DNA of 64,000 nucleotides from Emticicia aquatica (lineage in GTDB: Bacteria; Bacteroidota; Bacteroidia; Cytophagales; Spirosomataceae): positions 1,302,001-1,366,000 of the forward strand of contig NZ_CAKLPY010000002.1 in NCBI RefSeq assembly GCF_923079645.1, written 5' to 3'. Shown piece by piece: positions 16,822 through 25,758 of the stretch (position 1 is its first letter; each line of letters begins with the position of its first letter). The notes beneath the pieces were generated by a model, which was not told the DNA's origin, did no database searches, and saw nothing but the letters and a program-made list of their open reading frames with translations. A program made the translations under genes and the position numbers.

Positions 16822-16823
16822 AG

Positions 16824-16861
16824 AAAAGCTCCCGAAGGTTTTATAGCATTCGGGAGCTTTT
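16824..16861. terminator. Bidirectional terminator between methyltransferase and argD
   Basis: A perfect 13-bp stem: AAAAGCTCCCGAA (16824-16836) with TTCGGGAGCTTTT (16849-16861), 12-base loop, A/T tracts on both sides. It serves both convergent genes. Confidence 0.92.
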
Positions 16862-16866
16862 TGTAT

Positions 16867-17991
16867 TTATTGAGCTAGAACTTTCTTCAAAGCATCTAAG
16901 AAAATATCCGCTTCTTTGATTGTCATAGCGAGGCTTGGTAAAAGTCGCATGGTGTGTGTGCCAGCCACACCCGTAAATATTTTGTGTTCAAAAAGCATGG
17001 CATTTCTAATTGGCCCAACGGGCTTTTCAAACTCGATGCCAATCATTAAACCTTGCCCACGTAATTCTTTTATTCCTGCTAGTCCTTTAAGGTTTTCAAA
17101 GAAATAATCACCAATATTTGCAGCATTTTGAATTAATTTTTCTTTCTTAATAATATCCAAAACGGCATTAGCGGCAGTACAGGCTAAGTGGTTTCCACCG
17201 AAAGTTGTACCAAGCATTCCGTGTTTTGCTTCAAACTTTGGAGCAATCAAAACACCACCGATTGGGAAACCATTTCCCATACCTTTAGCAGTTGTAATAA
17301 TATCTGGTTTTACGCCACTGTGTTGAAATGAGAAAAATTTACCCGAACGACCATAACCACATTGTACGCTATCGTGAATAAAAATCGCTCCAGTTTTATC
17401 GCAAGCTTTGCGAATTGCCCGCATAAATTCGTCGGTTGCTACATTTATTCCACCAACACCTTGAATTCCTTCAACAATGACCGCACAAGTTTCGTTGTCA
17501 ACCGCTTTTTTTACAGCTTCAACATCATTGAAAGGCAAAATCTGCACATGGTCAGCAAAATTGATAGGAGCTTTAATCGAAGGATTATCGGTTACGGCAA
17601 CTGCTGCTGAAGTTCGTCCATGAAATCCTTTTGAGAAAGCAATAATTTTTTTTCTACCATTATAAAAAGACGCCAATTTTAGAGCATTTTCGTTGGCTTC
17701 TGCTCCCGAATTTACCAAAAACAAAAAGTAATCTTTTAAACCCGAAAGTTTTCCCAATTTATCAGCTAATTCATCTTGCGAAGGAATTTTGACCGAATTT
17801 GAGTAAAACCCAATATTTTTAAGCTGTTGAGTCAATTTTCGTACATAATAAGGGTGTGTATGCCCAATCGAAATGACGGCGTGTCCACCGTAAAGGTCAA
17901 GATACTGTTGGCCATTCTTATCCCAAAGATAAGAACCCTGAGCCTTCACGGGCTCTATGTCATAAAGAGGATATACGTTAAAAAGAGTCAT
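16867..17991 (-). CDS. argD: Acetylornithine (or succinylornithine) aminotransferase
   Basis: 374 residues, class III PLP aminotransferase. It converts N-acyl-glutamate semialdehyde to N-acyl-ornithine in arginine synthesis; many Bacteroidota use the N-succinyl intermediates. Visible: LDLYGGHAVISIGHTHP (32-47), NSGAEANENALKLA (94-107), FHGRT (123-127), VEGIQGVGG (173-181), and TTAKGMGNGFPIGG with the PLP lysine at about Lys236. At 206-210 the sequence is H-D-S-V-Q where relatives usually have D-E-V-Q: the PLP-contacting Asp is kept but the next Glu is Ser. The argC gene lies at the far end of the window, so the arginine genes are scattered. Shared terminator with the convergent methyltransferase gene. 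Confidence 0.88.
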   Translation of the reverse strand: MTLFNVYPLYDIEPVKAQGSYLWDKNGQQYLDLYGGHAVISIGHTHPYYVRKLTQQLKNIGFYSNSVKIPSQDELADKLGKLSGLKDYFLFLVNSGAEANENALKLASFYNGRKKIIAFSKGFHGRTSAAVAVTDNPSIKAPINFADHVQILPFNDVEAVKKAVDNETCAVIVEGIQGVGGINVATDEFMRAIRKACDKTGAIFIHDSVQCGYGRSGKFFSFQHSGVKPDIITTAKGMGNGFPIGGVLIAPKFEAKHGMLGTTFGGNHLACTAANAVLDIIKKEKLIQNAANIGDYFFENLKGLAGIKELRGQGLMIGIEFEKPVGPIRNAMLFEHKIFTGVAGTHTMRLLPSLAMTIKEADIFLDALKKVLAQ

Positions 17992-18024
17992 TTTTATATG
18001 TTTTGCTTTGGTTTTGTTATATGC

Positions 18025-19257
18025 TTATTTTATTTCTCCTGCCAATTTATTGATACTTGCTTCGATAGAAACAATCAACTTTTTTAGGTTTTGGTCAGAA
18101 GCTTTTGCTTTGGCCGACGAGATATTGGTTTTTGCGATAGCAATTTCCTTTTTTGCATTGGTCAAATCTCCAGCTTTTTTATACAATCGAGCTGATTCGT
18201 AGTTTAGATTTGCTATGTCATACTCAGTTCGTAATTGAGGTCGGGCTTTTGTAAGCCATTGACGAACGTTATTAGCATATTTTCCATCAGGGAAATTTGT
18301 GTTATAAAAAGTTACGTAATAAACCAATAATTGTGGCTGCGTTTGCTCATTTATGAGGTTTTGTAAAAAAGCAAATGCTCGGTCTTGACCTTGTTCACGA
18401 AGCAAAGCTGGGCATTCGATTTGCCAAGTTGCTCCAGTTGTATATTGAGCAGCACCAACAACTCCCATATAATTTTTGAGTTTATTTACTTTCGCCAAAG
18501 AGTATTTAGAAGCTTTTGGACTGTAAATTGCCATTTGAACGAGCATTCCGAGAGAGTTCATTTCATTGCCAGCGTGTCCTTCCTCAGCTTCATAGTTTTT
18601 TGCCGTTGCCACATTATTTAACCAATGCTCTGCAAAACCATTATCTAAATCCATGATACATTTTTTGGTGATGAACCAACTTAATTTATCATTCATTTGT
18701 TTTTTTGGATAAATGGCATACAAATCGTTCGCCACTTGGATATTTCGAGTAGTATCTTGTGTAATTCGCAGCAAATATGCAAGTCCAGATAAAATACTGA
18801 TTTCTCTATTTCCTGCTTGATATTTTTTCCAGGAAGCACCCGTTTGTACGTCTGGATTCATGGCATCTTTTCCATGTTGAACCAAATCTTTTGCTGTATT
18901 TACGGGGTCTGTATGGTGTAAAATATTTTGGTTTTTATCAAAAAATATGAAAAGAGGAAAACCAGGTAAGTATATCTTTTTCTTTGTCAAGAATGCAACC
19001 TGTTTGGCATCGCTCAAATTTAACTTATAGTTAATGAATGTCTGATTATAATATTTCCCAACTTCTGCTTTTTTGAGCGTAGGCTCTAAAGCCATACAAA
19101 TTGGGCAGTTTGGATGGTAACATTCCACAAAAACAGGTTTTCCTGTGGCTTTTGCTTTCTGAAATGCCCCTTCAATGGTTGGTTCAAAAATGATTCCTTG
19201 TGAAAAAACTATGTTTGTAATAAGAAGAAAGGTGCTAAGCAAAAATGTTTTTTTCAT
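18025..19257 (-). CDS. Exported thioredoxin-fold protein
   Basis: 410 residues from the ATG at 19257 (MKKTFLLSTFLLITNIVFSQ, a clear signal peptide); an upstream in-frame start would spoil the signal. Residues 23-140 are a thioredoxin fold: KAKATGKPVFVECYHPNCPICMALEP, with the redox pair Cys51-x-x-Cys54 (CPIC), and YLPGFPLFIFFD with the cis-proline. The remaining 270 residues are mostly helical with repeat-like spacing (tetratricopeptide-like, unproved) and end in a Lys/Ala-rich helix. The likely role is thiol-disulfide exchange in the periplasm. The CPIC motif is unusual, as CGPC and CPHC are more common. The gene ends 33 bases upstream of argD on the same strand. Confidence 0.75.
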   Translation of the reverse strand: MKKTFLLSTFLLITNIVFSQGIIFEPTIEGAFQKAKATGKPVFVECYHPNCPICMALEPTLKKAEVGKYYNQTFINYKLNLSDAKQVAFLTKKKIYLPGFPLFIFFDKNQNILHHTDPVNTAKDLVQHGKDAMNPDVQTGASWKKYQAGNREISILSGLAYLLRITQDTTRNIQVANDLYAIYPKKQMNDKLSWFITKKCIMDLDNGFAEHWLNNVATAKNYEAEEGHAGNEMNSLGMLVQMAIYSPKASKYSLAKVNKLKNYMGVVGAAQYTTGATWQIECPALLREQGQDRAFAFLQNLINEQTQPQLLVYYVTFYNTNFPDGKYANNVRQWLTKARPQLRTEYDIANLNYESARLYKKAGDLTNAKKEIAIAKTNISSAKAKASDQNLKKLIVSIEASINKLAGEIK

Positions 19258-19366
19258 GTTTTTTTGATGTTTTGAACAACAAATTAGCCAATTTTTGATG
19301 AAATTATTTGATAACTTATCATTCTTTAACAAGTTATTAACAGTGATTCTTTGGGTTGAAAAGAAA

Positions 19367-20137
19367 TCAATTATTTAATTTTACAAAACCGCCATCAATT
19401 AAGTAATCACAACCCGTTATAAAACCAGCTGCGTCGGAGCAAAGATAAACCGCCAAAGCACCAATTTCTTCAGGTTTTGCCATTCGTCCAATCGGTTGGG
19501 TTTTCGAGAGTTTATCAAACATTTCTTTTTCTTTTCCAGGATAAGTTTTCTTCAAAAAACCATCAACGAAAGGCGTATGTACACGAGCTGGCGAAATGCT
19601 ATTACAACGGATATTGTGTTTCAGATAATCTTTGGCAACTTGTAAAGTCATGGTATAAACAGCTCCTTTCGACATGGAATAAGCAAATCTATCAGGAATT
19701 CCGACTGTTGCCGCAATCGATGCTACATTCAAAATAACGCCACCCTTATCTTTGAGGTAAGGAATAACTGCCTGCAAGCAATTGTATGTTCCTTTTACGT
19801 TGACATTGAAAACTCGCTCGAAATCTTCTTCAATTGTTGTTTCTACCGTTCCAACGTGTGCAATGCCTGCATTATTGACTAAGATGTCAATCGTGTTTTC
19901 TTTAGCAATTTTATCAACCATTCTTTTTACATCTTTTTGTTTCGACACATCAACTTGATGAAAATACGCTTCTCCACCATTGGCATTGATAAGGTCGGTT
20001 TCTCGCTCGGCGAGGTCAACATTCATTTCAAATATATGAACGATTGCACCCTGTTGAGCAAAAAGACGAGAAATGGCAAGACCAATACCACTTGCTCCAC
20101 CTGTCACGATGGCTACTTTATTGTCAAGACGAAACAT
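19367..20137 (-). CDS. Short-chain dehydrogenase/reductase (SDR family)
   Basis: 256 residues, classical SDR length. Motifs: TGGASGIG (12-19, NAD(P) binding), NNAG (88-91), Ser140, Tyr153 and Lys157 (YSMSK) as the catalytic triad, and DGG near the end. NAD is slightly favoured over NADP because the second strand ends in an acidic residue (HIFEMNV). The gene is divergent from a UxaA-type sugar-acid dehydratase across a 225-base region, so a sugar or sugar-acid dehydrogenase role is plausible. Enzymes of this subgroup include glucose, fuconate-type and 3-hydroxyacyl dehydrogenases, and the substrate cannot be fixed from sequence. Confidence 0.85.
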   Translation of the reverse strand: MFRLDNKVAIVTGGASGIGLAISRLFAQQGAIVHIFEMNVDLAERETDLINANGGEAYFHQVDVSKQKDVKRMVDKIAKENTIDILVNNAGIAHVGTVETTIEEDFERVFNVNVKGTYNCLQAVIPYLKDKGGVILNVASIAATVGIPDRFAYSMSKGAVYTMTLQVAKDYLKHNIRCNSISPARVHTPFVDGFLKKTYPGKEKEMFDKLSKTQPIGRMAKPEEIGALAVYLCSDAAGFITGCDYLIDGGFVKLNN

Positions 20138-20270
20138 TTTAGACGAAGGTTAAATAGTTTGATATAATTTATTTGATGGATAGCTATTTTTTATAAACTG
20201 CTTTTTGTGAAAAATAACTTAATTCTAATATTTTTTTGATATTTGGGTCAAAAATGCCCATTTTTCAGTT

Positions 20271-20278
20271 CAAAATTA
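20271..20278 (-). promoter_or_regulatory. Possible -7 box for the SDR gene
   Basis: On the minus strand this reads TAATTTTG (TAnnTTTG match) about 130 bases before the SDR start. A TTTG (20298-20295) lies 16 bases upstream, shorter than the usual 19-21. Confidence 0.3.
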
Positions 20279-20312
20279 CTTGTCAAATCTGGAACAAAAA
20301 ATAAATTGCAGT

Positions 20313-20320
20313 TACATTTG
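20313..20320 (+). promoter_or_regulatory. Possible -7 box for the altronate dehydratase gene
   Basis: TACATTTG matches TAnnTTTG and lies 42 bases before the ATG at 20363. No TTG stands at the usual distance. Confidence 0.35.
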
Positions 20321-20362
20321 CTAAAATAATTATTCAACCTATAATATTTCGGAGTACAACCT

Positions 20363-22024
20363 ATGAACAATGTTCTGAAACTACATAAAAACGATAATGT
20401 AATTGTTGCTCTACAAAATCTAAAAGCTGGCGAAATAGTAACATACGAAGGCGAAAGTTACGAAATACAACATAACCTCGAAGCCAAGCATAAATTTGTT
20501 ACCGAAGATTTAGCCATCGGCGACCACGTAACAATGTATGGTGTTTTGGTTGGAAAAGCAACGCAAGCTATAAAACGAGGAGCTCAAATTACAACGTTTA
20601 ATCTCAAGCATGAATCTGACCCATATTCGGTTGAAAAGCGTCAGCCAGCTCCAGTATGGAATCCGTTAGACGTTACTTCTTGGAAAGAAAAAACTTTCAA
20701 TGGTTATCACCGAAATGATGGCAGCGTTGGTATTCGTAATTATTGGTTGGTCGTTCCTTTGGTTTTTTGCGAAAACCGAAACATAATGGTAATGAAAGAT
20801 GCCTTTGAACGAGAATTAGGCTACGCACAACCCGAAATCTACCGAAATCAGGTAAGAGATTTACTGACAGCATATCAATCTGGAAATCTAGCAGAAATTG
20901 AAAAAGTGCAATTGGCTGAACAAGAAAATGAGACAATAAAAAATTCGCCGAACCATATTTTTGCAAATGTTGATGGAATCAAGTTTTTGACACATGAAAC
21001 AGGTTGTGGAGGAACCAATCGTGATACTGATGCCTTGTGCGATTTATTTGCAGGAATGATTGTCAATCCGAATGTAGCAGGAGTAACGGTTTTAAGTTTA
21101 GGCTGTCAAAAATCACAAATTGATTATTTAAAGAAAGAAATACTAAGACGTAACCCAAAATTTGACCGTCCAATTCTGTACTTTGACCAACAAACGTATG
21201 GCACAGAAAATGCTATGATGTCAGACGCCATTCGTGAGACATTTAAAGGTATTATCGGAATAAATAAAGAAACACGTAAACCAGCTCCTCTGAGTAAATT
21301 GAACATCGGGTTGAAATGCGGAGGCTCAGACGGTTTTTCTGGAATTTCGGCAAACCCTGCCATTGGACATTTATCAGATATTATGGTAAGTTTAGGGGGA
21401 ACAACGCTTCTTGCCGAATTTCCAGAGCTTTGTGGTGTTGAACAAGAGCTAATTAACCGTTGTGTTGATGAAGCGAAAGCCCAAAAATTTGCTCATTTAA
21501 TGAAAGAGTATTCTGACCAAGCGGCCGCTGTTGGTGCAACCTTTGATATGAATCCATCAGTTGGAAACATAAAAGATGGTTTAATAACTGATGCAATAAA
21601 GTCGGCAGGAGCAGCCAAAAAAGGCGGAAATGCTCCAGTTTCAGATGTACTCAATTATACCGAGCAGCCAACACAAGCAGGTTTGAATTTACTTTGCACA
21701 CCAGGAAACGATGTTTTAGCAACAACAGGAATGGCGGCTTCGGGTGCAACAATTATTTTATTTACAACAGGGCTTGGTACGCCAACGGGAAATCCGATTA
21801 CGCCAACTGTTAAGATTTCGACTAATAATCGTTTGGCTGAAAAAATGTCAGATATTATTGATTTTAGCTCAGGCAAAATTATTACTGGCGAAGAAACAAT
21901 TGAACAAAATGGCGAATCGCTCCTAAATTGGCTGATTGGACTCGCCAATGGCGATTATTTAACCAAAGCCGAAACACTCGGACAAGATGATTTTATTCCT
22001 TGGAAAAGAGGTGTAAATTTATAG
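20363..22024 (+). CDS. uxaA: UxaA family altronate dehydratase
   Basis: 553 residues with both parts of the full-length enzyme: an N-terminal SAF domain (about 1-95: LHKNDNVIVALQNLKAGEIV ... AIGDHVTMYGVLVGKATQAIKRG) and a C-terminal catalytic domain. The latter has GYHRNDGSVGIRNYWLVVP near 113, THETGCGG near 210, VLSLGCQKSQ near 245, GLKCGGSDGFSGISANPAIG near 313 and LFTTGLGTPTGNPITPTVKISTNN near 475. It dehydrates D-altronate (or a related hexonate such as galactarate) to a 2-keto-3-deoxy acid. It is alone on this strand and divergent from an SDR gene, not next to uxuB/uxaC, so the exact sugar acid is uncertain. The symbol is used in the family sense. Confidence 0.82.
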   Translation: MNNVLKLHKNDNVIVALQNLKAGEIVTYEGESYEIQHNLEAKHKFVTEDLAIGDHVTMYGVLVGKATQAIKRGAQITTFNLKHESDPYSVEKRQPAPVWNPLDVTSWKEKTFNGYHRNDGSVGIRNYWLVVPLVFCENRNIMVMKDAFERELGYAQPEIYRNQVRDLLTAYQSGNLAEIEKVQLAEQENETIKNSPNHIFANVDGIKFLTHETGCGGTNRDTDALCDLFAGMIVNPNVAGVTVLSLGCQKSQIDYLKKEILRRNPKFDRPILYFDQQTYGTENAMMSDAIRETFKGIIGINKETRKPAPLSKLNIGLKCGGSDGFSGISANPAIGHLSDIMVSLGGTTLLAEFPELCGVEQELINRCVDEAKAQKFAHLMKEYSDQAAAVGATFDMNPSVGNIKDGLITDAIKSAGAAKKGGNAPVSDVLNYTEQPTQAGLNLLCTPGNDVLATTGMAASGATIILFTTGLGTPTGNPITPTVKISTNNRLAEKMSDIIDFSSGKIITGEETIEQNGESLLNWLIGLANGDYLTKAETLGQDDFIPWKRGVNL

Positions 22025-22190
22025 CCAGACTTAGATTTATTTTTTTCAATAAGAATGAAAATTGTTTTAGTAGCAATGCCTAAAAAGGAAAAAGAGAGAA
22101 TCAATCTCAGTAATTTCATAAATCTTTTTAATCGTGCTATATTTTTCACTTATTTGCAAAAAATAAAACACCTTATTAAAAGGTTTACGT

Positions 22191-23585
22191 ATGAAAATTC
22201 AATTTTACGGAGCAGCTCAACGTGTTACAGGAAGTAAACATCTAGTTACGACCAATAAAGGAACAAATATATTATTGGATTGTGGCCTTTTTCAAGGAAT
22301 CGGCACGACCGAATTAAATCTACATTTTGGGTTTGACCCTAAAGATGTAGATTTTCTTATTTTAAGTCATGCCCATATTGACCATACAGGCTTAGTGCCA
22401 AGGCTAGTAAGAAAAGGATTTAACGGAACAATCTATGCCACGCCCGCAACCAAAGATTTGTGTGAAATAATGCTCCTTGATTCGGCACATATTCAAGAAA
22501 AAGACCTCGAACGAATCAATAAAAGACGAATTGGGAGAGATGAAGAGCCTTATGAAGTACTTTATGACGAAAAAGATGTTGAAACTGCACTCAAACTCTT
22601 TAAAACAATAGATTACGAAACCCCATTTGTGATAGAAGAAGGGGTTATTGCAAATTTTTTTGATGCAGGTCATCTATTGGGAAGTGCAGGAATTTATCTG
22701 ACTTTTGAAGAAGAGTACAAAACCAAAACATTGTTTTTTACAGGTGATATTGGCCGACCTGACGATAAAATCTTGAGAAGTCCTATGCCTTTTCCACAAG
22801 CCGATTATATTATTTGTGAATCTACTTATGGTAATCGATTACACGAGCCAGAAGTTGATATGAAAAAACACTTGTTACGAATTGTTTATCAAACTTGCAT
22901 CGAAAAGAAAGGAAAATTACTCATTCCTGCGTTTGCCGTTGATAGAACGCAAGAACTAATTTATGCCCTTGACCAACTTGCTCACGAAGGACTTCTGCCC
23001 AAAATACCAGTCTATGTTGATAGCCCATTGTCAGTCAAAGCCACTATGGTGATGAAAGATAATGAAGAATGTTTTAATCCTGAAATTTTGGCTTATATCA
23101 AACACGATGGAGATGCATTTGCTTTTGAAAACCTACATTATATAAGCGATGTGATGGAATCAAAAGCTCTGAACGATAGCCGAGAAGCGTGTATTATTAT
23201 TTCTTCTTCGGGCATGGCGGAAGCTGGGCGAATAAAACATCATATCAAAAATAATGTAGAAAAACCATCAACTACAATTTTATTAGTTGGTTATTGCTCT
23301 CCTGGAAGCTTGGGAGCTGTTTTAAAAACGCATCCAAAAGAAATAAGGGTTTTTGGTGAAACCTTTAAGGTAAGAGCTGACATCGAAATTATGGATTCGT
23401 TCTCAGCCCATGCTGATTATAAAGAAATGATAAAACACTTATCTTGTCAGGATGCGACAAAAGTTAAAAAATTATTTTTAGTTCATGGCGAAATAGACAA
23501 CCAATTAGTATTCAAAAACCGTCTTAATAATGTTGGTTTCCACGAAATCTACATTCCAACACAAGGAGAAAGCTTTGATTTATAA
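22191..23585 (+). CDS. Metallo-beta-lactamase-fold RNA hydrolase (beta-CASP family)
   Basis: 464 residues, a two-metal hydrolase of the CPSF-73/RNase J-related beta-CASP group. Motif 2 is H-A-H-I-D-H (residues 60-65), with GHLLGSAG near 156 (motif 3) and FTGDIGRPD near 180 (motif 4). The beta-CASP insertion has PAFAVDRTQELIYALDQL near 240, DSPLSVKAT near 280 and ISSSGMAEAGRIKHHI near 334. MDSFSAHADY near 400 and LVHGE near 430 complete the metal site. The predicted activity is endo- or exonuclease on RNA in the cytoplasm. It starts 166 bases after the altronate dehydratase gene with no clear terminator between. Confidence 0.9.
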   Translation: MKIQFYGAAQRVTGSKHLVTTNKGTNILLDCGLFQGIGTTELNLHFGFDPKDVDFLILSHAHIDHTGLVPRLVRKGFNGTIYATPATKDLCEIMLLDSAHIQEKDLERINKRRIGRDEEPYEVLYDEKDVETALKLFKTIDYETPFVIEEGVIANFFDAGHLLGSAGIYLTFEEEYKTKTLFFTGDIGRPDDKILRSPMPFPQADYIICESTYGNRLHEPEVDMKKHLLRIVYQTCIEKKGKLLIPAFAVDRTQELIYALDQLAHEGLLPKIPVYVDSPLSVKATMVMKDNEECFNPEILAYIKHDGDAFAFENLHYISDVMESKALNDSREACIIISSSGMAEAGRIKHHIKNNVEKPSTTILLVGYCSPGSLGAVLKTHPKEIRVFGETFKVRADIEIMDSFSAHADYKEMIKHLSCQDATKVKKLFLVHGEIDNQLVFKNRLNNVGFHEIYIPTQGESFDL

Positions 23586-23628
23586 CATACTAAAAAATAT
23601 TTTATATAGTTTTTGAGGCAATCCTTCG

Positions 23629-23636
23629 TAATTTTG
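23629..23636 (+). promoter_or_regulatory. Candidate -7 box for nadK (TAATTTTG)
   Basis: An exact TAnnTTTG match 70 bases before the nadK ATG. The nearest upstream TTG is only 13 bases away, so the -33 element is unclear. Confidence 0.35.
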
Positions 23637-23653
23637 CACTAAATCCATTTGTA

Positions 23654-23685
23654 GAAAGTGTTTTGTTTTTCAGAAAAACGCTTTC
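23654..23685 (+). other. Hairpin in the nadK leader
   Basis: GAAAGTGTTTT (23654-23664) pairs with AAAACGCTTTC (23675-23685), 11 bp with one G-T wobble and a 10-base loop, ending 21 bases before the nadK ATG. No T-tract follows. If the promoter at 23629 is real, the hairpin would sit close to the 5' end of the transcript, where it might stabilise the mRNA. Confidence 0.4.
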
Positions 23686-23706
23686 ATTCATTCAGAATTA
23701 TTTCCA

Positions 23707-24591
23707 ATGAAAATAGCCATTCACGGTCGAAAATTTAGTGTTGAATCGGTTCCGTATATTCAGCAAGTTTTTGATGAATTGAAACAACATAAAATAGAAG
23801 TTCAATTATCCGACCCATTCAAACGCATCCTTCTCCAATCTGGCATTCGTCTTGAAAGCAAAGCTGTTTATGTGACTCCTAATGAAATTTTTGATGCGGA
23901 CTTTGCTTTTAGCCTAGGAGGCGATGGAACATTTCTCGAAACCCTCGCTCATGTGGGTAAGCGGGAGATTCCAATTTTAGGTTTTAATTTTGGTCGATTA
24001 GGTTTTCTAGCAGCCGTTTCTCCTGAAAAAATAGAAAGAACAATTTATCAATTAGTCAACGGATATTTCAGCGTTGATGAGCGAACAATGATTTCTGCAA
24101 ACTCAGAAACTGAATTGTTTGAAGAAGGCACGAATTTTGCTCTTAATGAAATAGCTATTTCAAAAACAGATACGTCTTCCATGATTGTAGTTCATGCTTA
24201 CATCAACGGAGAATTTTTGAACACTTACTGGGCAGATGGTTTGATGGTAGCAACTGCAACAGGGTCAACAGGATATTCCTTAAGTTGTGGAGGGCCATTA
24301 GTAATGCCACATTCAGCTAATTTTATTATAACGCCGATTTGTCCACATAATCTATTTGTGCGACCAATGATTGTATCAGACGATAGCGTTATTTCGTTCA
24401 AAGTTGAAAGTCGAAGCAATAATTTCTTAGTATCAATGGATTCAAGAGCAAAAATTATTGGTGCAGAAGAAGAAGCGACAATTACTGTAAAGAAAGAGGA
24501 CTTTAAGGCAAAAATGGTTAGAATGGAAGGCGATGACTTCTTGAGTACTCTGCGAGGAAAACTAAAGTGGGGCATTGATGCCAGAAATTAA
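23707..24591 (+). CDS. nadK: NAD kinase
   Basis: 294 residues, normal length. It phosphorylates NAD to NADP using ATP or polyphosphate. The NAD-kinase signature is clear: SLGGDGTFLETL (69-80, with the catalytic GGDGT), FNFGRLGFLA near 97, LNEIAISK near 148, DGLMVATATGSTGYSLSCGGP near 178-198 and ITPICPHNLFVRPM near 210. It opens a gene block (nadK, two DUF6089-type barrels, uppS, bamA, skp, skp) whose order is common in Bacteroidota. The gap to the next gene is 52 bases. Confidence 0.95.
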   Translation: MKIAIHGRKFSVESVPYIQQVFDELKQHKIEVQLSDPFKRILLQSGIRLESKAVYVTPNEIFDADFAFSLGGDGTFLETLAHVGKREIPILGFNFGRLGFLAAVSPEKIERTIYQLVNGYFSVDERTMISANSETELFEEGTNFALNEIAISKTDTSSMIVVHAYINGEFLNTYWADGLMVATATGSTGYSLSCGGPLVMPHSANFIITPICPHNLFVRPMIVSDDSVISFKVESRSNNFLVSMDSRAKIIGAEEEATITVKKEDFKAKMVRMEGDDFLSTLRGKLKWGIDARN

Positions 24592-24643
24592 CAATAAAAG
24601 TTTTTATTATTACGTTAAATAATTTGACAAACCTGCTAATTGT

Positions 24644-25699
24644 ATGAAATTGTTAAAAATCAAGAAAACAACATATAGCTTATTAATCTGCTTTTCAGCG
24701 ATGCTTTTAGCAACGCAAGAAAACTTTGCCCAATCAGGTATTTTTAGTAAAAAAAATAAACTCAATCAATATTCTTCGGTTGGATTTGGTGGCGGAAGTT
24801 CGCACTACTTTGGAGATTTATCACCGTACAGATTTTTTTATTACGGACTCATTACTAATGTAAGATGGAATGGTACTGTCAATTATACTAGACAGTTGTC
24901 TCCACAATTGGCTGCTCGTGTTGCATTTTCTTATACCCGAATCGCTGGTGATGATTATACTTATTCGCAACGAAATCTAACGAAATTTTATCAACCATTT
25001 CTAAGAAACCTTCATTTTAGAAATGATATAAAAGAGTTTACACTAACAGGCTTGTTTAATCTCTTACCACAATATAGTAAAGGACCACAGGGCAGAAGCC
25101 GATTGATGCCTTATAGTTTTATTGGCTTTGGATTTTATGCCCATAATCCGCAAGCACGAGACGTTGCAACGATTAATGCGGCTACAAATCAAGTTTTACT
25201 TGGCGGTTGGACAAACTTAAAAGATAAGCAAACGTCAGGTCAAGGAGTTGACCCTACTGCCCCGAAAGCATATTCGCTTATACAACCAGTTTTTCCTTTA
25301 GGCTTAGGGCTTAAAATAAAAATAAACGAAAAATTTGATTTAGGACTCGAAGGAGGTTTGCGAATAACACCGTTTGACTATTTAGATGATGTTGGCAAAA
25401 GCAATTATCCTGACCCCGCAGCATTAGCCATTGTATCGCCTTTAGGAGCAATATTCGCAAATCGAGCGGGTGAAGATATTGCTGCAAGTACGGGAGCAAG
25501 TAGAATTGCAGATTTTGCAAATATTGCTACAAATATTTTAGGTCTTGCAACTCCAGGAACACCAAGCTCAAATGGAACTACTGTTTTTGGTTATCCAAAT
25601 AGTGCAAGAGGTACACAGCGTTGGGATTCATATTTTACAACACAACTTACATTAAGTTATATCATTAGTAGCCAAGTTAAATGTCCGCCTATTAAATAA
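24644..25699 (+). CDS. DUF6089 family outer-membrane beta-barrel protein
   Basis: 351 residues with a signal peptide ending at about ENFAQ (residue 30). The mature part alternates amphipathic strands with polar loops: YSSVGFGGGSSHYFGDLSPYRFFYYGL, VNYTRQLSPQLAARVAFSYTRIAGDD, MPYSFIGFGFYAHNPQA, LGLGLKIKINEKFDLGLEGGLRITPFDYLDDV and TTQLTLSYIISS. This is the small outer-membrane barrel fold of DUF6089, found next to uppS and bamA across Bacteroidota. A low-complexity Ala/Gly segment (about 250-300) probably forms a long loop. The function is unknown; conserved linkage to bamA suggests a part in envelope biogenesis. Confidence 0.78.
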   Translation: MKLLKIKKTTYSLLICFSAMLLATQENFAQSGIFSKKNKLNQYSSVGFGGGSSHYFGDLSPYRFFYYGLITNVRWNGTVNYTRQLSPQLAARVAFSYTRIAGDDYTYSQRNLTKFYQPFLRNLHFRNDIKEFTLTGLFNLLPQYSKGPQGRSRLMPYSFIGFGFYAHNPQARDVATINAATNQVLLGGWTNLKDKQTSGQGVDPTAPKAYSLIQPVFPLGLGLKIKINEKFDLGLEGGLRITPFDYLDDVGKSNYPDPAALAIVSPLGAIFANRAGEDIAASTGASRIADFANIATNILGLATPGTPSSNGTTVFGYPNSARGTQRWDSYFTTQLTLSYIISSQVKCPPIK

Positions 25700-25727
25700 C
25701 ACTACACAATATTTGATTTTAAGTGGT

Positions 25728-25739
25728 CCGCGAAAGCGG
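25728..25739. repeat. Small GNRA-type hairpin between the two DUF6089-type genes
   Basis: CCGC (25728-25731), loop GAAA, GCGG (25736-25739). It is short, but it is GC-rich with a stable tetraloop in an AT-rich intergenic region, 20 bases before the next ATG. No T-tract. Confidence 0.35.
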
Positions 25740-25758
25740 TGTAAAAACTAACTCCTTA

